Source of the DNA: Sinimarinibacterium arenosum
GTDB taxonomy: Bacteria; Pseudomonadota; Gammaproteobacteria; Nevskiales; Nevskiaceae
Assembly: GCF_005047655.1 (NCBI RefSeq)
Contig: NZ_SUKF01000008.1
Span: 211,351 to 275,350 of the forward strand
Length of the DNA stretch: 64,000 nucleotides
Direction: 5' to 3'
The notes below the pieces were generated by a model that did not search any database, was not told the DNA's origin, and saw only the letters and a list, made by a program, of their open reading frames with translations. The stretch's first letter is position 1. Every line of letters starts with the position of its first letter. Made by a program: the position numbers and the translations under genes. Positions 57,210 through 64,000 of the stretch are shown here, piece after piece.

Positions 57210-58259
57210 ATGCATGACTTATTGATTTACGGCGCCAACGGGTACACAGGAGAGCTGATTGCCCGAGAAGCGGAACTACGTGGGTTGAGGCCAATCTTGG
57301 CTGGCCGCAGTGCTTCAAAACTGGAGGCGCTGGCCGCAGAGCTTGGCGTGTCTTTTCGCGCATTTGATTTGGCAAATACTGCCACGGTTGCTCAGCACCT
57401 TCGGGGGGTCAAAGTTGTATTGAACTGCGCTGGCCCGTTTTCCGCCACCAGTGTCCCCATGATCGAAGGGTGCCTGCAGGTTGGCGCGCACTATCTAGAC
57501 ATCACTGGCGAGATCGGTGTGTTTGAACACGTGCATTCCCTTCATGATCAGGCTGTAAGGGCCGGCGTAGTGCTCTGCTCCGGGGTAGGGTTTGACGTAA
57601 TTCCATCTGATTGCGTTGCAGCGCGGTTAAAGGAGGCACTGCCGGACGCTACCCATCTGGCGTTGGGATTCGACACCCGCTCTAGCTTTTCACCTGGGAC
57701 AATAAAGACGACCGTCGAAGGTTTGGGGCAGGGTGGCAAAGTGAGGCGCGATGGCAGGATCGTGCGAACACCTTTGGCACACTCTGTTCGTAAGATCGAC
57801 TTCGGCGACGGCGAAAAGCTGGCCATGACCATTCCTTGGGGCGATGTGTCTACCGCCTACCACTCGACCGGCATTCCCAATGTAGAGTTCTACATTCCCA
57901 GCCCACCGACCATGATCATAGGCGCCAAGTGTGCCAATCATCTGCGTTGGCTCCTGGGTAGGGAGGTGGTGCAGAAGACTCTCAAAAAAAAGGCCGGCGA
58001 AACGCGCGGTCCCAGCGACGTAGTGCGGGCCATGATGCCGGCTTACGTTTGGGGGGAAGCGAGGAACGCTGCGCGCGAGATCAAGACGGCTCGAGTTAAG
58101 ACAGCCAATGTTTATTCGCTAACCGCCACGGGTGCGCTCGCCGTTGCTAAGTTCGTACTGGAATGTCCAGTGGATGGCGGTAGCTACACGCCATCGAAAC
58201 TCTGCGGAAGTGATCTCGTAGAGAATCTGCCGGGTAGCAGTAGCATTACGATTTGCTGA
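57210..58259 (+). CDS. Saccharopine dehydrogenase-like NAD(P)-binding protein, copy 2
   Basis: 349 residues. LIYGANGYTGELIAREAELR at the start, VLNCAGPFSATS near 75 and HYLDITGEIGVF near 95 match the saccharopine-dehydrogenase-like family, and MhpA-like GVGFDVIPSDC near 130 is typical of trans-acting enoyl reductase relatives. It is a diverged paralogue of the 51.4 kb protein. ATG 57210 fits the family; 57147 adds unrelated residues. Confidence 0.85.
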   Translation: MHDLLIYGANGYTGELIAREAELRGLRPILAGRSASKLEALAAELGVSFRAFDLANTATVAQHLRGVKVVLNCAGPFSATSVPMIEGCLQVGAHYLDITGEIGVFEHVHSLHDQAVRAGVVLCSGVGFDVIPSDCVAARLKEALPDATHLALGFDTRSSFSPGTIKTTVEGLGQGGKVRRDGRIVRTPLAHSVRKIDFGDGEKLAMTIPWGDVSTAYHSTGIPNVEFYIPSPPTMIIGAKCANHLRWLLGREVVQKTLKKKAGETRGPSDVVRAMMPAYVWGEARNAAREIKTARVKTANVYSLTATGALAVAKFVLECPVDGGSYTPSKLCGSDLVENLPGSSSITIC

Positions 58260-58452
58260 CCGCTAAACGCAGATCGGTGCGACGAAACTTCTGTTCCCCA
58301 AAGTTTACGCAGCCCGCTGATTGCTTGCCGCGACTTGTTCGGACATTACTTGCACTCCTTTTATGCGTGTGCAAGCGGCAGCGAAAATATTGGAGTGGAC
58401 TGGACGTGATTTTGTGATTGGTACGAGCGACTAATTCAAAGAAGGATCTTGC

Positions 58453-59253
58453 GTGTTTAAAGGAAAGGTTGCGGTTATTACTGGAGCCGGGTCAGGCATT
58501 GGTCGTGCACTTGCACAGCAGCTCGCGACGCTAGGGGCAAATCTGGCGCTCTCGGATATCAACCGTGCATCTCTGGACGAGACCCTTGCGTCGCTGCCCG
58601 CATCATCTGCGAAGACACGAACCTATTATCTGGACGTCTCAGATCGGGAGGCAATTTTCCAGCATGCCGAGCAGGTGGTCGCTGACTTTGGCGAGGTTCA
58701 CTTTGTCTTCAACAATGCGGGAGCCACCATCGTTGGCACGATCGAGCACCTGTCGGTTGCAGAGATAGACTGGCAACTTGGCGTCAATCTTTGGGGCGTG
58801 ATTTGTGGGACAAAGGCATTTCTCCCGTACATGCTAAAGCAACGGCAGGGATGCATTATCAACATATCTAGTGTATTCGGCATTGTTGGGTTTCCGACGC
58901 AGGGCGCCTATAACATTTCGAAGTTCGGTGTGCGCGGTCTTACTGAGTGCCTTTGGTCAGAGCTTGAGGGGACTGGAGTGAGAGCGGTCTGCGTGCATCC
59001 GGGTGGTATCCGGACCGCTATTGGCCAGGCTGCATTGCGCTGCGCTGCGGCGGATGAAACAGAGGCTGAATTTGACAAGTTTGCCGCGAATTTGCTGCGT
59101 ACTTCGCCGCAGCACTGTGCAGCAGACATACTGAAAGGCGTGCGCAAAGGAAAGAAGCGAATTATCACCGGATATCGTGCTTCAGAAATTTTCTGGATGT
59201 CGCGACTAATCCCGAACGGGTATCCCTGGTTGCTTAAGAAGTTGGCGCGATAG
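58453..59253 (+). CDS. Short-chain dehydrogenase/reductase, copy 2
   Basis: 266 residues. TGAGSGIG near residue 11, NNAG near 85, SSVFG Ser and YNISK active site. Closely related to the SDR at 49.0 kb (same GAYNISKFGVRGLTECLWSE block and C-terminal GKKRIITGYRAS versus GRKRIITGNKST). GTG 58453 is the start, with AAGGA ahead. The duplication within 10 kb suggests parallel routes or expansion within the island. Confidence 0.92.
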   Translation: MFKGKVAVITGAGSGIGRALAQQLATLGANLALSDINRASLDETLASLPASSAKTRTYYLDVSDREAIFQHAEQVVADFGEVHFVFNNAGATIVGTIEHLSVAEIDWQLGVNLWGVICGTKAFLPYMLKQRQGCIINISSVFGIVGFPTQGAYNISKFGVRGLTECLWSELEGTGVRAVCVHPGGIRTAIGQAALRCAAADETEAEFDKFAANLLRTSPQHCAADILKGVRKGKKRIITGYRASEIFWMSRLIPNGYPWLLKKLAR

Positions 59254-59736
59254 ACGTGTGTCGCGAACCGCGCTGCTGCTAGCGAATTGCTGTGGGAGTG
59301 GTGTCAAGATCGACGCTGTGGTTCTCGGTGGGCAATACGAATGCCGAGACTGTTGATACTTAGGGAGTTGAGTCCGATGTCGTGGCGTTGGGCTGGCCAG
59401 TCCACCAACTCTAGCAGCAACACCCCGCGGATACGCTTCGCACAAGCCACGGACAGGGTCTCCTGTAGTGAGATCGTGCGCGATATCCGAGTCGAACAGG
59501 CGGAGTAGCTAATTTGTGATATTTGGTTGCCGGTGCCCAATACGACTGAGCGTTTGGCATTCGGACATGGCTGGATTTGCCACAACCTCGGGAGGTGGAC
59601 GGTACGGCCCCGCCAGACCCCGCAAATCTTGATGAGTAGATGCATTTGGAAGGGTTCATTGTCGCTCTGGACAAGAATGTGTGCGTTTCGCGCATTGCTG
59701 CGCAGGGGGTGAAACTTCACGATGGGCATCGTCTAG
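59254..59736. other. 483-base stretch with possible decayed cytochrome P450 fragment
   Basis: No intact gene. On the plus strand 59551-59595 reads RLAFGHGWICHNLGR, recalling the P450 heme-loop consensus LAFGHGxHxCLGxxLAR but with an apparent small deletion and stops on both sides. A 141-codon minus-strand frame here has no recognisable similarity. Probably degraded sequence. Confidence 0.3.
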
Positions 59737-60624
59737 ATGGCAAAGGTGCGGGAGGAAATGGTGAACGACGCAGCTCCGGGAGGAAGCGTGGAGACGCTTT
59801 CACAGACCCCGTTCAAGATCAACGTGCGAAAAGATATCGTCTGGGATTTTTCACAGGTGCCAGTTCAGTTTGACAGCACGGACAAGATTGTCAGTTACAT
59901 GTGGGCTGGCTTAGTCGTCGCCGGGCCACCGGTTGAGCGGTTCTTCATCAAGGCATTGAAGCCTACGCTTGATACCATCAAGGGAGATCCGAAGCTCAAG
60001 CAGGATGTGGAGGACATGATTGCGCAGGAGGTTCAGCACTCAGCAGCGCATATCAAACTGACCAAACAGCTTGAGGCCATCGGCTATGACTGCAAGAAAG
60101 CGACCGCGTACATCGAAGATGTATTGAAGGATTTGACGCTTGGTCTCAGTCCGGTTGATATGCTCGGAGTAGTGGCTGCGGGTGAGCATTCGCTCTATGC
60201 GATTGCCAGCGTCTTCATCGATGCGAAAGAGGTGCGTGAACGTATGCATCCTCAGGTTGAGCGCCTGTTTCTGTATCACTTCCTTGAGGAGGCGGAGCAC
60301 GGTGCAGTGAGTCACGACCAGTATCGCTATTTCATGGGTAACAGTTACTGGCATCGCATCCGGATGGCGTACCGCGCTCGCCATGTCTTCAGGATGTTGA
60401 CCGGCGTCGTCGATATTTTTGCCGCAGGCTTTGGGCAAAAACTGACCGCGGCGGATCACATGCGGCTTTGGCATTACCAGTGGGTGTATCCGGGAATGAT
60501 GCGAAAAATGAGTGGTCGTTTGGCGGAGTATCTCTCGCCGACGTACAAACTGACGTTCAAGCATGAGGATCTGGATTTGCTTGATCGCTGGAACGCCGAA
60601 CTTTATGCCGGGCAAGCGAAGTAG
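59737..60624 (+). CDS. PF10118 metal-dependent hydrolase-like protein, copy 2
   Basis: 295 residues. Same ExxH/EH layout as the 46.3 kb copy: AQEVQHSAAH, AAGEHSLY and EEAEHGAVSHDQYRYF, again suggestive of a diiron four-helix site. The start could be ATG 59737, ATG 59758 or GTG 59761; a GGGAGGAA run at 59750-59757 best serves the last one. A START-domain gene overlaps its 3' end by 20 bases, so the two are co-translated. Confidence 0.82.
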   Translation: MAKVREEMVNDAAPGGSVETLSQTPFKINVRKDIVWDFSQVPVQFDSTDKIVSYMWAGLVVAGPPVERFFIKALKPTLDTIKGDPKLKQDVEDMIAQEVQHSAAHIKLTKQLEAIGYDCKKATAYIEDVLKDLTLGLSPVDMLGVVAAGEHSLYAIASVFIDAKEVRERMHPQVERLFLYHFLEEAEHGAVSHDQYRYFMGNSYWHRIRMAYRARHVFRMLTGVVDIFAAGFGQKLTAADHMRLWHYQWVYPGMMRKMSGRLAEYLSPTYKLTFKHEDLDLLDRWNAELYAGQAK

Positions 60625-61297
60625 GTTTAGCCGCGTTTGCGTCTTTCTGCTGGGCGGATGGGTGCTGTTAGGCACCTTCGCTACAGCAGGGGACGCGGCC
60701 ATACCTGATTGGACGCTGGTGCGGGACCGTGAGGGCATTCAGGTCTTTACGCGCGAGGTCTCTGGCTCACCGCTTCGCGCGGTGCGTGCGGTAGCTCGCG
60801 TCAAGGCTTCCGCAACGCAGGTCGTGGCGTTACTCCGAGACGTGCCAGAGCGGCCGTCCTGGGATGCAACCTGTGCGTCGGCAGAGGTGATTGGTCATGA
60901 CGCCAACGGGGCGGAGAAGGTCTACGTCCACAGTCGGCTGCCGTGGCCTGTCAAGGATCGCGACATGGTTCTGCGCGCCAGCTGGTCCGTTGATGCGGGC
61001 TCCAAAACGATATCGATGACAGCACAGGCGATTTCAGGTGGTGTTGATATCCGCCCCGATCGTGTACGGATCGTTGAGGCCAGCAATGTCTGGTACATCA
61101 AGTCCCTTGGCGAATCGGAAAGCGAAATCGTGACTGAAATTCATCTGGATCCGGGCGGCCAGCTGCCGGCATGGCTATTGAATTATCTGTCAGAAGAGGC
61201 GCCTTTTGATTCGCTCCACAAGATTCGGCAAATCGTTGAGTCGGGGCGCTACAAGAGTGTGCACGGGGCACTTAATCCGTTGGTTACGGTCGAGTGA
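60605..61297 (+). CDS. Secreted START-domain lipid-binding protein
   Basis: 230 residues. An N-terminal signal peptide (FSRVCVFLLGGWVLLGTFAT, cleavage near GDAA) is followed by a START/SRPBCC fold (DWTLVRDREGIQVFTREV, SRLPWPVKDRDMVLRASW). START domains hold sterols or other lipids in a deep pocket, so it may carry a hydrophobic substrate across the periplasm. ATG 60605 overlaps the upstream gene; the longer frame from 60563 lies inside it. Confidence 0.85.
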   Translation: MPGKRSRFSRVCVFLLGGWVLLGTFATAGDAAIPDWTLVRDREGIQVFTREVSGSPLRAVRAVARVKASATQVVALLRDVPERPSWDATCASAEVIGHDANGAEKVYVHSRLPWPVKDRDMVLRASWSVDAGSKTISMTAQAISGGVDIRPDRVRIVEASNVWYIKSLGESESEIVTEIHLDPGGQLPAWLLNYLSEEAPFDSLHKIRQIVESGRYKSVHGALNPLVTVE

Positions 61298-61300
61298 GCA

Positions 61301-61705
61301 TTGACAATAGCGCGTGAAAATCTGGAGCGGATACTGGTCCAGATCATCGGCGGTTTGCTCGCTGCCGCAGGGGTGCTCTACTGCTTGCTTCCTGTGCGTC
61401 TGTTTGCATTGGGCGGTGAAGTTTTGTCCGTTCCGTCTGCCGTAACCGATGTGCGTGCGACCTATGGTGGGATCCAGATTGCCCTTGGGATTCTGGTCCT
61501 GAGTTATGCCCGGAGTTCGCAGGGTTTGAAACCGGCACGTGCGTTACTGGTTCTGGTACTGGGGAGTGTCGGATCGCTGCGTTTGCTTGGGGCCGCTGTC
61601 GATGGTGGCGAGCAATCTGTCAATGCCGTTGCAGCCGTCGTGGAGATCCTTTCTGCCATTTTGGTCTGGAATGTCGTTGGGCGAGGCGGTGCGCAGCCGC
61701 GATGA
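61301..61705 (+). CDS. DUF4345-like small membrane protein
   Basis: 134 residues with four hydrophobic segments. VRATYGGIQIALGILVL near residue 50 is typical of DUF4345. It starts with TTG 61301, three bases after the START-domain stop, so it completes that operon. Function unknown. Confidence 0.7.
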   Translation: MTIARENLERILVQIIGGLLAAAGVLYCLLPVRLFALGGEVLSVPSAVTDVRATYGGIQIALGILVLSYARSSQGLKPARALLVLVLGSVGSLRLLGAAVDGGEQSVNAVAAVVEILSAILVWNVVGRGGAQPR

Positions 61706-61817
61706 GATGTGGCGTCTTCTAGCCGACACTAGCTGCCAACGGGATCTACTGTCTTTTTACCGGTTTGTCACATAACACATGTGTTTTGCTTACGCGCAAG
61801 CACGGAGGAGAAATTGG

Positions 61818-62591
61818 ATGAGGCATAAATTGCAGGGCGCATGTCTGGTGGCCTGCGGCGCGACGATCTGCGGAATGCAGTTTGCTAATGCGTCCACCGT
61901 CCCTGACGTCATCACCGCCGGCGAGACCTGGCTGGTCGCGCAGGTAGACAGTCAGAAGAAGGTGGACGCACTGGGCGAGCAGCGCCGCGACCTGCAAGGC
62001 GAGTACCGTGCAGTGCTGCGCGAGATTGAAGGGCTGGACGCGTACAACCGCCAGCTGGAGCGTCAGCTGCAACTGCAGCGAGACGAGATGTCCGAACTGG
62101 ACAACAGCATCAGCCAGGCAACGACAGTGGACCGGCAGATCCTGCCGCTGATGCTGCGCATGACCGGCGCGCTGGAACAGTTCATTGCGCTGGACCTGCC
62201 GTTTCTGGCGAGCGAGCGCGCCGAGCGCCTGAAGTTCGTCAAGGACGCGATTGATCGCGTCGACGTGACGGTGGCGGAGAAGTTCCGGCAGGTGCTGGAG
62301 GCGTACCAGATCGAACTGGAATTCGGACGCACGATCGAAGCGTATACAGGGATGGAAACGATCGACGGCCAGAAGCTGGAAGTTGACTTCCTGCGGGTGG
62401 GGCGGATCGGGCTGTACTACCAGAGCCTGGACGGCACGCAGAGCGGACGCTGGGACGCCAAGGCCAAGCAGTGGGTGTCGCTGCCGGCGACGTACCGCAA
62501 CCCGCTGCGGGATGCGATCAAGGTGGCGCGCAAGCTGGTGGCGCCGGACCTGCTGACCCTGCCGCTGCCGACGCCGGGAGCCGGCGCATGA
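61818..62591 (+). CDS. DUF3450 protein of a TonB/TolQ-type energising system
   Basis: 257 residues. Signal peptide (cleavage near NASTV) and a long coiled coil (about 40-110), then the DUF3450 domain with LPFLASERAERL and LEVDFLRVGRIGLYYQS. In many marine and related gammaproteobacteria this gene heads an operon of DUF3450, large ExbB, ExbB2, ExbD2, TonB2 and a TPR protein. ATG 61818 has GGAGGAG seven bases upstream. The next gene starts in an ATGA overlap. Confidence 0.9.
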   Translation: MRHKLQGACLVACGATICGMQFANASTVPDVITAGETWLVAQVDSQKKVDALGEQRRDLQGEYRAVLREIEGLDAYNRQLERQLQLQRDEMSELDNSISQATTVDRQILPLMLRMTGALEQFIALDLPFLASERAERLKFVKDAIDRVDVTVAEKFRQVLEAYQIELEFGRTIEAYTGMETIDGQKLEVDFLRVGRIGLYYQSLDGTQSGRWDAKAKQWVSLPATYRNPLRDAIKVARKLVAPDLLTLPLPTPGAGA

Positions 62592-64000
62592 AGAGCCCGA
62601 GCATGAACCTTCTGAACAAGACCCTGCTGGCGAGCGTTGTCGCCGCCGGCACCCTGCTGCTGACCCCGGCGTATGCGCAGGAATCCAACATCGACCCGGC
62701 CGCCGAACAGCATCAGGCCGACACGCTGGACCAGCTGCTGGACATGGTGCGCAGCAAGACGCTGCAGGACCGCAGCGAACTGCAACAGCGCGAAGCCGAG
62801 TTTGCCCAGGCGCGCGACGACCAGGCCAAACTGCTGGCGCAGGCCAAGGCCCGGCGCGACGCCGCCGAAGCACGCTCCAAGACACTGGAACAGAACTTTG
62901 ACAGCAACAAGCTGACGATCAAGGAAAAGGAAGAACAGCTCAACAACAAGCTGGGCGCCTTGAAGGAACTGTTCGGCATCTTCCAGCAGACCGCGGGGGA
63001 TCTGCAGGGCATCTTCCACAACAGCCCGGTGTCAGCGCAGTACCCGGGGCGCAACGACTTCCTCGAAGCCTTTGCCAAGAAGATGAGCAGGGCCTCGCAG
63101 ATCAGCACCATCGACGAGATCGAACAGCTGTGGTTCGAACTGCAGCGCGAGATGACCGAAGGCGGCAAGATCGCCACGTTCGAAGCGCCGGTACTGACCG
63201 CCGAAGGGCGTGAAGTCACCAAGAAAGTGGTCCGCGTCGGCGAATTCGACGTCGTCACCAACGACCCGGATCCGCGGTATCTGGCCTGGCGCGGCGACCA
63301 GCAGACGCTGGCCGAACTCAAGCGCCAGCCGGACGGCCGCTACCTGAGCATGATCGACGACTACGTCGACAGCCGCGAACCGGCGGAAAGCTTTGGCCTG
63401 GACCCGACCGGCGGCTCGCTGCTGGCGCGACTGGTCGAAGCCCCGCGCCTGAACGATCGCATCCAGCAGGGCGGCACCGTCGGCTACGTCATCATCGCGC
63501 TGGGCGCCGTCGCGCTGCTGGTGGCGCTGGAACGCATCATCATGCTGACGATCGTCGCCGCCAAGGTGCGTCGCCAGAAAGCCCAGGTCGAAGCGCCGAG
63601 CAACGCCAACCCGCTGGGAAGAGTGCTCAACGCCTATCACGCCAACCAGGGCGTCGACGCCGAGACCCTGGAAATGAAACTGGGCGAAGCGATCCTCAAG
63701 GAAACCCCGAGCATCAACCGCGCGCTGACGTTCCTGAAGATCGTCTCCGTCGCCGCGCCGCTGCTGGGACTTCTGGGTACCGTCACCGGCATGATCAACA
63801 CCTTCCAGGCGATCACCCTGTTCGGCACCGGCGATCCCAAGACCATGGCCGGCGGTATCAGCCAGGCGCTGGTGACCACGGTCGAAGGCCTGTGCGTGGC
63901 GATCCCGGTGGTGTTCCTGCACTCGGCGGCGTCGAGCCGGGCCAAGGCGATCATCCACATGCTGCATGAACAGAGCGCCGGACTGATCGCCGAATACATG
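62588..64000 (+). CDS. Large MotA/TolQ/ExbB-type proton channel protein (partial, C-terminus beyond window)
   Basis: 471 codons visible and open at the right edge. Signal peptide (cleavage near AYAQ), a long periplasmic coiled-coil domain (about 35-290), then from about 295 the MotA/TolQ/ExbB helices (GYVIIALGAVALLVALERII) and the typical APLLGLLGTVTGMI block near 392. It starts at ATG 62588 inside the DUF3450 stop. It probably couples proton motive force to the outer-membrane receptors, perhaps including the island's TonB-dependent receptor. Confidence 0.93.
   Translation, partial: MKSPSMNLLNKTLLASVVAAGTLLLTPAYAQESNIDPAAEQHQADTLDQLLDMVRSKTLQDRSELQQREAEFAQARDDQAKLLAQAKARRDAAEARSKTLEQNFDSNKLTIKEKEEQLNNKLGALKELFGIFQQTAGDLQGIFHNSPVSAQYPGRNDFLEAFAKKMSRASQISTIDEIEQLWFELQREMTEGGKIATFEAPVLTAEGREVTKKVVRVGEFDVVTNDPDPRYLAWRGDQQTLAELKRQPDGRYLSMIDDYVDSREPAESFGLDPTGGSLLARLVEAPRLNDRIQQGGTVGYVIIALGAVALLVALERIIMLTIVAAKVRRQKAQVEAPSNANPLGRVLNAYHANQGVDAETLEMKLGEAILKETPSINRALTFLKIVSVAAPLLGLLGTVTGMINTFQAITLFGTGDPKTMAGGISQALVTTVEGLCVAIPVVFLHSAASSRAKAIIHMLHEQSAGLIAEYM

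Noticed and set aside
59304..59729. 141-codon minus-strand frame between the second SDR and PF10118 genes
   Set aside because: No recognisable domain and an unconvincing start; the region looks degraded.

Overview
The window looks like a chromosomal segment of a high-GC Gram-negative bacterium, most likely a gammaproteobacterium, possibly near Nevskiales or Solimonadaceae. The reasons are the gene families present (UbiK, ComM, TorF-type porin, DUF3450 plus large ExbB, biosynthetic SpeA, NtrC/sigma-54 signals). The lineage is an inference. No rRNA, tRNA or CRISPR array was seen.

Left part (1 to about 15 kb, core genes). Two overlapping receiver-EAL genes run leftwards; one is cut by the window edge, the other has a degenerate EAL domain. 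They are followed by a SufE-like protein, a stomatin/NfeD pair, a TrhA/hemolysin III protein, a PPK2 kinase and a sulfate activation and recycling set (cysC, sat, cysQ). Then come a ferredoxin-type reductase, a K+/H+ antiporter, a cytochrome c5, a TorF-like porin, comM, ubiK and a second antiporter.

Middle part (12.4 to 36.1 kb, nitrogen regulon). This is the most interesting region. Two glnK-amtB pairs precede a leftward operon: an ABC transporter of the NitT/TauT type, a creatininase-family amidohydrolase, a type III glutamine synthetase (glnT), a NikR-like regulator and probably a dual CDGSH iron-sulfur protein. Divergent to a desaturase/isomerase pair lies a rightward guanidine-degradation operon: two DUF1989 proteins (carboxyguanidine deiminase), a guanidine/urea carboxylase and allophanate hydrolase. 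Four close matches to sigma-54 promoters stand in front of the porin, glnK1, the ABC operon and the guanidine operon, and a perfect NtrC-type palindrome lies upstream of the porin. The guanidine operon has a guanidine-I (ykkC) riboswitch in its leader, a 19-codon leader ORF whose stop overlaps the first structural start, and a second guanidine sensor (mini-ykkC, two hairpins with ACGA loops) directly before the carboxylase gene. Guanidine would be carboxylated, deiminated to allophanate and hydrolysed to ammonia, which GlnK, AmtB and GlnT would then handle. The creatininase-like enzyme, GlnT, the NikR-like regulator (lacking the nickel-ligand Cys), the isomerase and the desaturase are candidates for undescribed parts of guanidine or alkylguanidine use.

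36.1 to 42.1 kb: a DUF4124 protein, divergent speE and speA (polyamine synthesis, agmatine route), an alpha/beta hydrolase and a patatin-like lipase.

42.1 to 61.7 kb is an accessory catabolic island with looser composition, falling to visibly AT-rich sequence around 55 to 57 kb. It holds a TonB-dependent receptor, two AraC-type regulators, thiolase, acyl-CoA ligase, acyl-CoA dehydrogenase, an orphan heme-copper-oxidase subunit III/IV pair, a START protein, and duplicated families (two SDRs, two saccharopine-dehydrogenase-like proteins, two PF10118 proteins). A decayed IS3 transposase and unexplained gaps mark rearrangement. The substrate is unknown but the gene set suggests a lipid-like molecule activated to a CoA thioester.

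61.8 kb to the end: a DUF3450 protein and a large TolQ/ExbB-type protein (cut by the right edge), the start of a TonB energising system.
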